NCBI RefSeq assembly: GCF_030137545.1
Contig: NZ_JARUVL010000010.1
Span: forward strand, 21,834-85,833
Length of the DNA stretch: 64,000 nt
Direction of reading: 5' to 3'
DNA from: Virgibacillus sp. LDC-1
GTDB lineage: Bacteria > Bacillota > Bacilli > Bacillales > Amphibacillaceae
Shown here: positions 55,274 to 64,000 of the stretch, one piece after another
How the letters are laid out: each line of letters opens with the position of its first letter
Position numbering within the stretch: the first letter of the stretch is position 1
Notes under the pieces: generated by a model
Told to the model about the DNA's origin: nothing
Seen by the model: only the letters and a program-made list of their open reading frames with translations
Database searches by the model: none
Made by a program: the position numbers and the translations under genes

Positions 55274-56578
55274 TTACGCCTCCATCATGATTAGTTGTGG
55301 ATCGTTCAATAAACGCTTGATTTGATTTAGGGCTAATTGAGCAGTAGCTCCATCTACAATGCGATGATCAAAGCTTAGTGATAACGCAAGTACTGGTGCT
55401 GCTACAATTTCACCATTACGAACAATCGGCTTTTCTGCAATTCTTCCGATACCGAGGATAGCTGCTTCCGGATAATTAATAACCGGTGTAAACCATTGTC
55501 CCCCAGCAGAACCGATATTTGTAATTGTACTAGAAGCTCCCTTCATCTCCTCAGGTGCTAGTTTACCACTACGTGCCTTTTCTGCCAATTCATTAATTTC
55601 TTTAGAAACAGCAAATATAGATTTACGATCTGCATCTTTTACAACTGGTACGAGTAACCCTTTATCTGTGTCAGCAGCAATACCAACATTGTAATAATGT
55701 TTTTGAATGATCTCATCTGTATCATCGTCAATAGAAGCATTTAAAATCGGATAATTTTTCAGAGCAGATACTAGCGCCTTCACAACATAAGGCAAGTAAG
55801 TAAGCTTTATATCCTGCTCTGCTGCTATTTCCTTAAATTTCTTACGGTGATTAACCAATTCAGTTACATCAACTTCGTCCATTAATGTAACATGAGGTGC
55901 CTTCGTTTTTGAATTAACCATTGCTTTAGCAATTGCTTTCCGAATTCCACTCATTTTTTCTCTTGTTTCTGGATATTCTCCTTGAACAATTGGTGCGGCT
56001 GTAGTAGATTTGCTTTCTTCAGTTTGAGTCGACTTTTCTACTTCTTTTTCTTCACCTGAAGCTACCTTCTGATCACCATTTAAGTAACGATCGATGTCTT
56101 CTTTCAATACACGACCATTTTTACCAGTTCCAGCTACTTTTCGAATATCCACACTTTGCTCACGTGCGTATTTTCGAATGGATGGCATTGCAATTACCCG
56201 TGTGTTTTCTAGCTCTTCTGATGACTCTGATGCTGGTTCGCTTTTTGTATCTTCCTCTTTTTTCTCTTCTTTTACAGACGCCTCTTGCTGTGGCTCTTCC
56301 TGTTTAGCTTGGTCAGAATCATTATCCTCTGATTCATACCCTTCCGCGTCAAAAGTGATTAACGTATCACCAACTACCGCTACTGTTCCTTCATCTACAT
56401 GGATCTTCTTTACTGTACCGTCAACCGGGGATGGAATTTCAACGACAGCTTTATCATTCTGCACTTCACATAACACATCGTCTTCTTTGATCTCATCGCC
56501 TTCTTTGACGAACCATTTTACTATTTCACCTTCATGAATACCTTCACCAATGTCAGGGAGTTTAAATTCATATGCCAT
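55274..56578 (-). CDS. pdhC: Dihydrolipoamide acetyltransferase (E2) of pyruvate dehydrogenase
   Basis: Core of the PDH complex, transferring acetyl from lipoamide to CoA. The 434-residue product has one lipoyl domain (about 2-76; attachment lysine in QNDKAVVE, K43), an acidic flexible linker (about 80-125), a peripheral subunit-binding domain (about 130-167), a second linker and the catalytic acyltransferase domain ending with [11 protein letters not shown] (active-site His). TAGGAGG lies upstream of the ATG. Third gene of pdhABCD. Confidence 0.97.
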   Translation of the reverse strand: MAYEFKLPDIGEGIHEGEIVKWFVKEGDEIKEDDVLCEVQNDKAVVEIPSPVDGTVKKIHVDEGTVAVVGDTLITFDAEGYESEDNDSDQAKQEEPQQEASVKEEKKEEDTKSEPASESSEELENTRVIAMPSIRKYAREQSVDIRKVAGTGKNGRVLKEDIDRYLNGDQKVASGEEKEVEKSTQTEESKSTTAAPIVQGEYPETREKMSGIRKAIAKAMVNSKTKAPHVTLMDEVDVTELVNHRKKFKEIAAEQDIKLTYLPYVVKALVSALKNYPILNASIDDDTDEIIQKHYYNVGIAADTDKGLLVPVVKDADRKSIFAVSKEINELAEKARSGKLAPEEMKGASSTITNIGSAGGQWFTPVINYPEAAILGIGRIAEKPIVRNGEIVAAPVLALSLSFDHRIVDGATAQLALNQIKRLLNDPQLIMMEA

Positions 56579-56605
56579 AATATCCTTACCTCCTATCCGT
56601 TAATG

Positions 56606-57583
56606 TTAAAAGTTTATGACTGCTTGAACCTTTTCAATAATATCTTGATGATTTGGTAGCCATACTTCTTCCGCTTCGGAAAACGCATATACAGTATCAG
56701 GAGCCGCAACTCGTAATATTGGGGCTTCTAAATGAAGAATTGCTCTTTCTTGAATTTCTGTTGCAACATGAGCCGCAATCCCAGCTTGGCGCTGAGCTTC
56801 TTGAACGATAACAACACGATTAGTTTTCTTTACAGAAGCTAAAATCGTATCAATATCAATTGGAGAAACAGTTCGTAAGTCAATTACTTCAACATCAATA
56901 TTTTGTTTTTCTAACTCCTCGGCGGCTTTCAGTGAAGCATGAACCATTGCTCCGTACGTTACTATCGTAACATCCTTTCCTTCTCGCTTTACATCCGCTT
57001 TTCCTAATTCTATCGTATATTCTTCCTCAGGAACTTCTCCACGGAATGAACGATATAACTTCATATGCTCAAGGTAAACAACCGGATCATTATCTCGGAT
57101 AGAAGCGATTAATAGCCCCTTCGCATCATAAGGCGTGGAAGGGATTACTACTTTCACTCCTGGCTGCTGAGCAATGAGTCCTTCAAGCGAATCCGCATGT
57201 AACTCTGGTGTATGCACCCCACCACCGAAAGGAGAACGAATCGTTATCGGAGAATGGTGTTTTCCTCCTGAGCGATAGCGCATACGAGCCATTTGTCCAT
57301 TAATGGAATCCATTGTTTCATAAACGAAGCCGAAGAATTGAATTTCCGGCACTGGACGATATCCTTCAAGCCCTAGTCCAATCGCGAGACCACCAATCGC
57401 AGATTCAGCTAGCGGTGTATCAAATACACGCTCTTCACCAAATTCAGCTTGTAATCCCTCTGTAGCACGAAATACACCACCATTTTTACCGACATCTTCC
57501 CCAAACACTAATACATTTTCATCATTTTTAAGTTCTGTACGTAATGCATCAGTGATGGCTTGAATCATTGTCATCTGTGCCAT
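56606..57583 (-). CDS. pdhB: Pyruvate dehydrogenase E1 beta subunit
   Basis: Beta subunit of the thiamine-diphosphate E1 enzyme (325 residues). Characteristic: [55 protein letters not shown] and the C-terminal transketolase domain [17 protein letters not shown] with [20 protein letters not shown] at the end of pdhA is its ribosome site and only three bases separate the two genes, so translation is coupled. Confidence 0.97.
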   Translation of the reverse strand: MAQMTMIQAITDALRTELKNDENVLVFGEDVGKNGGVFRATEGLQAEFGEERVFDTPLAESAIGGLAIGLGLEGYRPVPEIQFFGFVYETMDSINGQMARMRYRSGGKHHSPITIRSPFGGGVHTPELHADSLEGLIAQQPGVKVVIPSTPYDAKGLLIASIRDNDPVVYLEHMKLYRSFRGEVPEEEYTIELGKADVKREGKDVTIVTYGAMVHASLKAAEELEKQNIDVEVIDLRTVSPIDIDTILASVKKTNRVVIVQEAQRQAGIAAHVATEIQERAILHLEAPILRVAAPDTVYAFSEAEEVWLPNHQDIIEKVQAVINF

Positions 57584-57586
57584 AAT

Positions 57587-58708
<1,122 letters not shown>

Positions 58709-58855
58709 CTATTTCTAGCGTTCCCAAACAAAGAAAAATTGTGTACCATTTTGTCTTATTTATGTACCCACTTTCTTTTCCTGTTAATCTAGATGCGCTC
58801 AATTCTGTTACATAAATACCACAAAAAAAATTGATACAACTTTGAATACATTTAA

Positions 58856-58885
58856 AGTTTAGCCTAATACCCCATCATAGGTCAA
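58856..58885 (-). promoter_or_regulatory. SigA promoter of pdhABCD
   Basis: TTGACC (58880-58885), 18-base spacer, TAAACT (58856-58861). A palindrome TGAAAGCGTTTCA (58915-58927) lies 30 bases upstream of the -35; it is one base short of a standard CcpA cre site. About 180 bases of leader precede the pdhA start; no riboswitch is recognised. The remainder of the 426-base gap down to ykyA is AT-rich with nothing else seen. Confidence 0.7.
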
Positions 58886-59039
58886 CTACTTTGTTTCATA
58901 CTATTATTTAATCGTGAAACGCTTTCAAAATGTTACTCCAATATTATAAATCAGATACAAACTGTTACATTCATAATGTAATCTGTATTATTTTAAGACA
59001 TTATTTGAAAATTACTGATTTATCCATAAGAATAAACGA

Positions 59040-59081
59040 AAAAATCAAAAGGACACCCTTCTTTTTTGAAGGATGCCCTTT
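59040..59081 (-). terminator. Terminator of ykyA
   Basis: A 14-bp stem AAAGGGCATCCTTC / GAAGGGTGTCCTTT with G-T pairs, followed by TTGATTTTTT on the minus strand. Confidence 0.9.
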
Positions 59082-59095
59082 AATAAGTTTCACAC

Positions 59096-59752
59096 TTATT
59101 CATAGGTTACATCTAAATCTGATGCTTCATAGAATTCTTTTTTTTGTGCATTATAATTTGCTGTAGATTTGTTAAATTGTTCATTAGCTTTGATTACCGT
59201 TTCATAACTGGCATTTAATTTATCGATGTGCTTTGTTAAGGTTGCTTGTTCTAAATCTTCATCTTGAAAAAGTGCATACAACTCTTTTTCCAATTTAATG
59301 GAATCAACATATGCATCATGAAGCTGTTCATATGCTTGATATCGTTCCATCATCGTTTCGTACATATTGCGAGCCTTCTGCTTAATTGTCTTTTCCTTTA
59401 AATCATCCAATAAATCTTTTATTTCCTGAAACTCTTTTTTAGATGCATCGATGCTTTTCTTTTCTAGCTGTATCTTTTCATGACGCGCTTCAATAATCTC
59501 CGTCGCTTCCTTGGAAAGCTTTTTAATTTGATCAAATTCATCCGTACCAAGTGCAATTACTTTATCATATATTTCCTTTTCCTGTGTTTCTAATGCAGTT
59601 ATTTCATCCTGCTGCGCTTCAAAATCCGCTTCTAATGCCACCGCTTCTTCTAAATGAGTATATATTTTCTCTTGTGTAGATTCGCCACAGGCAGATAGTA
59701 AGACAGCAAGCCCAAGCATAATAATTGCTCCTATTTTCTTCTTAGCAGGCAT
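59096..59752 (-). CDS. ykyA: YkyA-family lipoprotein
   Basis: A 218-residue lipoprotein of the YkyA family (putative cell-wall binding lipoprotein). The signal ends in the lipobox LLSAC (about residue 22); the rest is a long helical, coiled-coil-rich domain with many E, K and Q, containing QEKIYTHLEEAVALEADFE. Function unknown. It lies between pdhA and def, as in B. subtilis, where ykyA lies next to pdh and defB. Confidence 0.9.
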   Translation of the reverse strand: MPAKKKIGAIIMLGLAVLLSACGESTQEKIYTHLEEAVALEADFEAQQDEITALETQEKEIYDKVIALGTDEFDQIKKLSKEATEIIEARHEKIQLEKKSIDASKKEFQEIKDLLDDLKEKTIKQKARNMYETMMERYQAYEQLHDAYVDSIKLEKELYALFQDEDLEQATLTKHIDKLNASYETVIKANEQFNKSTANYNAQKKEFYEASDLDVTYE

Positions 59753-59957
59753 GAAAGCACTCCCCTTTATTCATCGTCCGTTCATGATGATTTTATCAAA
59801 TTTCCATGTAAATCAGTATACCATAGAAGTATGTTAATTTTTGAATAAAAATAAGTTATACTTGTCCTATAGACAAATTATGCTTTTCTTGCATAAATTA
59901 TGTTAAACTATTTAATTAGAATTTAGAAAGCTGAAATAATGTTTGGAGTGACACAGG

Positions 59958-60509
59958 ATGATAACGATGAAGGATATTGTGCGGGAAGGTCATCCCGCTT
60001 TAAGAGAAATAGCAAACGAAGTATCTTTACCTGCTACAAACGAAGAAAAGCAACTTTTAGCGGATATGCTACAATTTTTAAAAAACAGTCAAGACGAGAA
60101 GGTTTGTGAAGCACATAACCTTCGACCTGGAGTTGGACTAGCAGCACCACAGCTAGGTATCTCTAAACGAATGATTGCTGTACATTTTGAAGATTTTAAT
60201 GGGAAATTTTATAGCTATGGTTTATTTAATCCCAAAATTATTAGCCATTCAGTAGAGAAAGCTTATTTAGCTGCTGGTGAAGGCTGTTTATCCGTTGACC
60301 GAAGTGTAGAAGGGTATGTTCCGAGATATGCGCGTATTACTATAAAAGCAATTGATTTAGAAGGAAACCCGATCAAACTTCGCTTAAAGGATTATGCTGC
60401 CATTGTTTTCCAACATGAAATCGACCATCTAAATGGGATTATGTTTTATGATCATATTAATGAAAAAAATCCATTTGCAATTCCAGAAAACGCAAAAGTA
60501 ATCGAATAA
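59958..60509 (+). CDS. def: Peptide deformylase
   Basis: Removes the N-formyl group from nascent proteins. The 183-residue product has the three type 2 deformylase motifs: [16 protein letters not shown] and HEIDHLNG (metal ligands Cys, His, His). It starts [17 protein letters not shown], like B. subtilis DefB (YkrB, 184). TTGGAG lies 10 bases upstream. An extended -10 TGTTAAACT (59901-59909) is a likely promoter. It is a stand-alone gene with a terminator behind. Confidence 0.96.
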   Translation: MITMKDIVREGHPALREIANEVSLPATNEEKQLLADMLQFLKNSQDEKVCEAHNLRPGVGLAAPQLGISKRMIAVHFEDFNGKFYSYGLFNPKIISHSVEKAYLAAGEGCLSVDRSVEGYVPRYARITIKAIDLEGNPIKLRLKDYAAIVFQHEIDHLNGIMFYDHINEKNPFAIPENAKVIE

Positions 60510-60522
60510 TAAGTTGTAATTC

Positions 60523-60562
60523 AAAGGCTGCTCCACACGTATTCGTGGAACAGCCTTTTATT
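60523..60562. terminator. Bidirectional terminator between def and the Cof phosphatase gene
   Basis: AAAGGCTG(C)TCCAC pairs with GTGGA(A)CAGCCTTT around 8 bases, A/T tracts on both sides. Confidence 0.9.
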
Positions 60563-61339
60563 TTAGATTAGCTGAAGATGCTTTAATCCATTTGCAATGC
60601 CACCTTGATTAACAGGATCAGTGACATAATCAGCAATTTCTTTGAGCTCCGCTACCGCATTCCCCATTGCAACACCTGTTCCTACTTCTCTTATCATTTC
60701 AATATCATTCAACCCATCGCCAAACGCATAAGTATGTGCGATATCTACTCCATACGCTTCAATTAATTTTTTGATTCCGATTGCTTTTGATGCTCCTCCG
60801 GGCAAAACATCGCAGGAAACATCATGCCACCGAATAAAATCAAACGCATGATGCAGCTCACGAAACTTCCTTTCTTCCTGATCCTTGCAAAACAAGAGCG
60901 CTTGATAGATCTTTTGTTTATCATAGTACGTCGTATCAATCGGTGGATAATCAAATTTCAAAGTAGAAACCATACTCTTTTCTATATACGGATGATTCTC
61001 AACAGACGCCCGCATTTCGTCACTATGCATAAAAATCATCGGAAATTCTTCTCTAGAAGCCGCTTCATACAAATGAATAAGTTCTTCTTTTTCAAGAGGA
61101 TTTTCATATATTGTTTTCCCTTCTAGCACAACATATTGACCATTAAAGCTTACAAAAGAGTCTATTCCTAATTCCTCCCGAAGCTCTTTAAACATAAAAG
61201 GAGCTCTTCCTGTAGCAATTGCAACCATCACACCCGTTTTTTGCAATGCTTGAATCGCCTTTTTTGCAGATGATGGAATTTGTTTTGCGTCATTTAGTAA
61301 GGTGCCGTCGATATCAAAAAATACGATGTTCTTTGTCAT
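60563..61339 (-). CDS. ykrA: Cof-type HAD phosphatase YkrA-like
   Basis: A 258-residue HAD-superfamily hydrolase of the Cof/type IIB class. Motifs: FFDIDGTLLND (nucleophile Asp), VAIATGRAP, the cap domain, then AFGDGLNDIEMIREVG (motif IV). The likely substrate is a sugar phosphate or a cofactor; not readable from sequence. The start at 61339 has AAAAAGGAG upstream; the longer frame adds 19 residues. Position next to def matches B. subtilis ykrA-ykrB. Confidence 0.92.
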   Translation of the reverse strand: MTKNIVFFDIDGTLLNDAKQIPSSAKKAIQALQKTGVMVAIATGRAPFMFKELREELGIDSFVSFNGQYVVLEGKTIYENPLEKEELIHLYEAASREEFPMIFMHSDEMRASVENHPYIEKSMVSTLKFDYPPIDTTYYDKQKIYQALLFCKDQEERKFRELHHAFDFIRWHDVSCDVLPGGASKAIGIKKLIEAYGVDIAHTYAFGDGLNDIEMIREVGTGVAMGNAVAELKEIADYVTDPVNQGGIANGLKHLQLI

Positions 61340-61623
61340 GTTCATACTCCTTTTTAGATTCGATGCATAAGAATCTATACCCTGCGAAAAATACAAATAG
61401 CTAATTAATCTGACCTTCTTAACAGAGTATTTTTTATGATTTTATAGTAAAATTATTTAGCTTTATTGTATCAATAAAATTGTTATATAAATAATTTTTT
61501 GGATAAATAAAGTATTTTTATTTAAAAAACCAGTAAATCATACTATACTATATATTAAGAGGGATTGGATCGGTAGAACGTTTTTATGCTTTTCTTAAAT
61601 ATTCGAAAGGAGATGCATCATTC

Positions 61624-61713
61624 ATGCTAAAGCGTTTAAAAGAAAAGCTTAAAAAACGCTGGAAGGATTTTTTAGGCCGAGGTCGTGTACCAACTACTTA
61701 TAAGGAAAATTAA
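61624..61713 (+). CDS. Short cationic peptide ORF of unknown function
   Basis: A 29-codon frame encoding MLKRLKEKLKKRWKDF then LGRGRVPTTYKEN, strongly basic and amphipathic at the N-terminus. GAAAGGAG lies 11 bases before the ATG, a somewhat long spacing. It lies in the otherwise gene-free region between the Cof phosphatase and rpoY. No family is recognised. It could be a leader peptide, a small membrane-active peptide or chance. Confidence 0.5.
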   Translation: MLKRLKEKLKKRWKDFLGRGRVPTTYKEN

Positions 61714-62038
61714 TTTGAACCGTGTTCGGTACGGATGAGTATGAACCTTTGTTGTTACGATATGAGCTGATATTAGAGCTTAAAATAAATCTGATAGTGG
61801 AAACAGGGACTACCACAAAAACCCAATCACAACTACAATACCTGAATGTTTTACGGAAGCATGAGGGGATTCGTATTATGGATCGGTTAATATTACCAAC
61901 TGCAAACAAGAGGGGTACTACCGCTCTAGGTAGTAGTGCTATTTATAATTGCAAAATTCATAGTATGACCTTTTTTCTCCATGTCATTTGGAGAACCTTT
62001 TTAATTCAATAAAAACAATACATGTTAGGAGAGATGAA
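61714..62038 (+). other. Unassigned 325-base region upstream of rpoY, possible structured RNA
   Basis: No recognised gene or RNA family. Features: a 7-bp hairpin TACTACC-GCTCTA-GGTAGTA (61916-61935) and a terminator-like hairpin TTCTCC-9 bases-GGAGAA followed by CCTTTTT (61975-62002), ending 37 bases before rpoY. A GTG-initiated open frame (61722-62012, 96 codons) spans it but has no convincing ribosome site and no recognised similarity. It could be a small RNA transcribed with the 29-residue peptide, or an attenuated leader of rpoY-rnjA. Confidence 0.4.
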
Positions 62039-62248
62039 ATGATTTTTAAAGTATTATACCAGGAATCCATGCATCAAGTTCCTGTTCGAGAACATACAAA
62101 AAGCTTATATATTGAGGCCGAATCAAACCGAGAAGCAAGAAAAAAAATAATCGATCGCAATTACAATATTGAATTTATCCAGCCACTTGAGGGCGCACAC
62201 CTGGATTATGAGAAAAAATCAGAACATTTTTCTGTGGAGAAAGTATAA
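62039..62248 (+). CDS. rpoY: RNA polymerase epsilon subunit RpoY (YkzG)
   Basis: A 69-residue auxiliary subunit of Firmicutes RNA polymerase that sits near the secondary channel. The product starts [20 protein letters not shown] with the family's [17 protein letters not shown] and ends in a charged tail. Start at 62039 with TAGGAGAG upstream; the longer open frame has no site. It is three bases from rnjA, the conserved rpoY-rnjA pair. Confidence 0.95.
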   Translation: MIFKVLYQESMHQVPVREHTKSLYIEAESNREARKKIIDRNYNIEFIQPLEGAHLDYEKKSEHFSVEKV

Positions 62249-62251
62249 CCG

Positions 62252-63919
62252 ATGAAATTTGTTAAAAATGATCAAACCGCTGTTTTTGCATTAGGTGGAT
62301 TAGGTGAAATCGGAAAAAATACGTATGGTGTGCAATTCCAAGATGAAATCATCCTGATCGATGCTGGAATAAAATTTCCAGAGGATGAACTACTTGGAAT
62401 CGATTATGTAATTCCAGATTATTCCTATTTAATTCAAAACAAAGAAAAAATTAAAGGTCTCATTATTACGCATGGTCATGAAGATCATATCGGAGGTATT
62501 CCTTATTTATTACGCGAGTTAAAGATTCCTATTTATGCAGGAAAGCTTGCAATTGGTTTAATTCGCAACAAATTAGAGGAGCATGGTCTATTAAGATCAA
62601 CAAAGTTAAATACGATTCAAGAAGATGATGTTATCAAGTTCCGTAAAACATCCGTTAGTTTTTTCCGTACGACACATAGTATCCCTGATTCTTATGGAAT
62701 TGTAGTTAAAACTCCTCCAGGAAATATCGTTCATACTGGAGATTTTAAATTTGATTTTACACCAGTTGGAGAGCCAGCCAACCTAACTAGGATGGCGGAG
62801 ATTGGAAAAGAAGGCGTTCTATGCCTACTTTCCGATAGTACAAATAGTGAAGTTCCCGGCTTCACTCTATCAGAAAAAGTAGTTGGTGCAAATATTAATG
62901 ATATATTCGCACGTGTAGATGGAAGAATTATTTTTGCGACATTTGCTTCTAACATCTATCGTTTACAGCAAGTTGTAGAGGCTGCTGTTAAAAACAATCG
63001 TAAAATTGCAGTATTTGGACGAAGCATGGAGTCATCCATTACACTTGGACAAGAGTTAGGATATATTCAAGCACCTAAGGATACGTTTATCGAAGCGAAT
63101 CAAATTAATCGCCTTCCAGCACATGAAGTAACGATTCTTTGTACTGGTTCCCAAGGTGAGCCAATGGCAGCTCTTTCAAGAATTGCCAACGGAACGCATC
63201 GTCAAATTCAAATTATTCCTGGTGACACCGTTGTATTTTCTTCCTCACCAATCCCTGGAAATACAATTAGTGTAAGCCGAACGATTAACAGTCTTTATCG
63301 AGCTGGCGCGGATGTTATTCATCATAAGGTAAGTGACATTCATACTTCTGGCCATGGTAGTCAAGAAGAGCAAAAGCTCATGCTCCGATTAATGAAGCCT
63401 AAATACTTCATGCCTATTCATGGAGAATATCGGATGCTAAAAGAACATACAAAGCTTGCAGAGCTTTGTAATGTAGATCCTTCTCACTCTTTTGTAATGG
63501 ATAATGGAGATGTGTTAGCACTCGGAAAAGATAGTGCACAAATAGCTGGGAAGATTCCTTCTGGATCCATTTACGTTGATGGTAATGGTATCGGTGATAT
63601 CGGAAACATCGTCTTACGAGACCGTCGCATCTTGTCTGAAGAAGGACTTGTGATTGTCGTTGTAAGCATTAATATGAAAGAATTCAAAATTTCAGCTGGT
63701 CCTGACATTATTTCACGTGGGTTTGTATACATGCGTGAATCTGAGGACTTAATCAACGAAGCGCAAAAGCTTGTGGCAGCACATTTAAGTAAGATTATGA
63801 AGCGCAAAACGACACAATGGTCACAAATTAAGAATGAAATTACAGATACAATTGCACCGTTTCTATATGAAAAAACTAAACGACGCCCTATGATTTTACC
63901 AATCATTATGGAAGTATAA
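62252..63919 (+). CDS. rnjA: Ribonuclease J1
   Basis: RNase J1 has both endonuclease and 5'-to-3' exonuclease activity and is a central enzyme of mRNA decay. The 555-residue beta-CASP metallo-beta-lactamase has the zinc motif [10 protein letters not shown], the HTGDFKFD motif and the late MPIHGEYR histidine. Length equals the B. subtilis protein (555). It is coupled to rpoY and ends in a strong terminator. In B. subtilis SR1P (also in this window) with GapA stimulates this enzyme. Confidence 0.98.
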   Translation: MKFVKNDQTAVFALGGLGEIGKNTYGVQFQDEIILIDAGIKFPEDELLGIDYVIPDYSYLIQNKEKIKGLIITHGHEDHIGGIPYLLRELKIPIYAGKLAIGLIRNKLEEHGLLRSTKLNTIQEDDVIKFRKTSVSFFRTTHSIPDSYGIVVKTPPGNIVHTGDFKFDFTPVGEPANLTRMAEIGKEGVLCLLSDSTNSEVPGFTLSEKVVGANINDIFARVDGRIIFATFASNIYRLQQVVEAAVKNNRKIAVFGRSMESSITLGQELGYIQAPKDTFIEANQINRLPAHEVTILCTGSQGEPMAALSRIANGTHRQIQIIPGDTVVFSSSPIPGNTISVSRTINSLYRAGADVIHHKVSDIHTSGHGSQEEQKLMLRLMKPKYFMPIHGEYRMLKEHTKLAELCNVDPSHSFVMDNGDVLALGKDSAQIAGKIPSGSIYVDGNGIGDIGNIVLRDRRILSEEGLVIVVVSINMKEFKISAGPDIISRGFVYMRESEDLINEAQKLVAAHLSKIMKRKTTQWSQIKNEITDTIAPFLYEKTKRRPMILPIIMEV

Positions 63920-63920
63920 A

Positions 63921-63957
63921 AAAAATCCACGGAGTATATAAAACTCCGTGGATTTTT
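63921..63957 (+). terminator. Terminator of rpoY-rnjA
   Basis: A perfect 15-bp stem AAAAATCCACGGAGT (63921-63935) with its complement (63943-63957), loop of seven bases, TTTTT tail. The last 43 bases of the window hold nothing recognisable. Confidence 0.95.
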
Positions 63958-64000
63958 CTATTAGGCTTTATACTAATGTGGTGGTGCCCTCTGTTCAATT

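Noticed and set aside
61900..62005. T-box riboswitch upstream of rpoY (GGGGTACTACCGC and a terminator-like hairpin)
   Set aside because: The T-box core TGGNACCGCG is not matched, no stem I with specifier loop is visible, and rpoY-rnjA are not amino-acid genes.
61722..62012. A 96-codon GTG-initiated reading frame as a protein gene
   Set aside because: Only a weak purine stretch precedes the start, the protein has no recognisable family features, and its end overlaps the terminator-like hairpin. Kept only as part of the unassigned region.

Overview
The window is a core chromosomal segment of a low-GC, endospore-forming Bacillaceae bacterium. Evidence for this is the meso-DAP-type murE, sporulation genes (spoVD, spoVE, ylbJ, an rsfA-family gene, a CsfG-like RNA), bacillithiol gene bshC, caa3 oxidase genes and gene order matching the Bacillus subtilis ftsA-to-rnjA segment (ykr, ykt, yla, cta, ylb and yll genes), read here in reverse. 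Several proteins look most like the halotolerant Oceanobacillus/Virgibacillus group, but that placement is inference. I found no tRNA, rRNA, CRISPR array, prophage or intact insertion sequence.

Layout. 1-14.4 kb (minus strand): division and cell-wall cluster mraZ-rsmH-ftsL-pbpB-spoVD-murE-murF-mraY-murD-spoVE-divIB-ftsA (ftsA is cut by the window edge). murG and murB, which lie between spoVE and divIB in B. subtilis, are absent. 14.5-20.6 kb: bshC, a DUF3397 protein, panE, ylbP, an rsfA-family regulator, an enoyl-CoA hydratase-fold protein, rpmF and ylbN. 20.8-28.8 kb: tmcAL, ylbL, ylbJ, coaD, rsmD, a CsfG-type small RNA, ylbG, ylbF, ylbE, ylbD and ylbC. 29-30.7 kb: a YugN-family protein and a YtvI-type membrane protein. 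30.8-38.8 kb: heme A synthesis and the cytochrome caa3 operon (ctaB-ctaC-ctaD-ctaE-ctaF, ctaG, ctaM, with divergent ctaA). 38.9-43.5 kb: ftsW-pyc. 43.9-50.6 kb: small yla/ykt genes, suhB and a nitronate monooxygenase. 50.7-50.9 kb: the dual-function RNA SR1 with its peptide SR1P. 51.1-53.7 kb: a polysaccharide deacetylase and a BCCT transporter. 53.9-58.7 kb: pyruvate dehydrogenase pdhABCD. 59-64 kb: ykyA, def, a Cof-type phosphatase, a 29-residue peptide ORF with an unexplained structured region, then rpoY-rnjA.

How the genes work together. The mur genes make lipid-linked peptidoglycan precursor for two SEDS/class B PBP pairs: FtsW with PbpB for division and SpoVE with SpoVD for the spore. 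PDH, pyruvate carboxylase and the cta genes link pyruvate to the TCA cycle and aerobic respiration. SR1, CcpN-type operators and possibly the ftsW-pyc promoter form a carbon-control layer, and RNase J1 with YlbF represent mRNA decay.

The most informative non-coding signals are: (1) a near-perfect SigG/SigF promoter, paired pyrimidine repeats and a terminator between ylbG and rsmD, identifying csfG; (2) SR1/SR1P with two exact CcpN consensus sites; (3) an identical 15-mer plus a second near-repeat upstream of ftsW-pyc, suggesting an undescribed CcpN target; (4) three GTGG repeats at exact 10-bp spacing in the mraZ promoter; (5) an unexplained structured region upstream of rpoY-rnjA. Most of the window is ordinary conserved chromosome, and no clearly new multi-gene system is visible.
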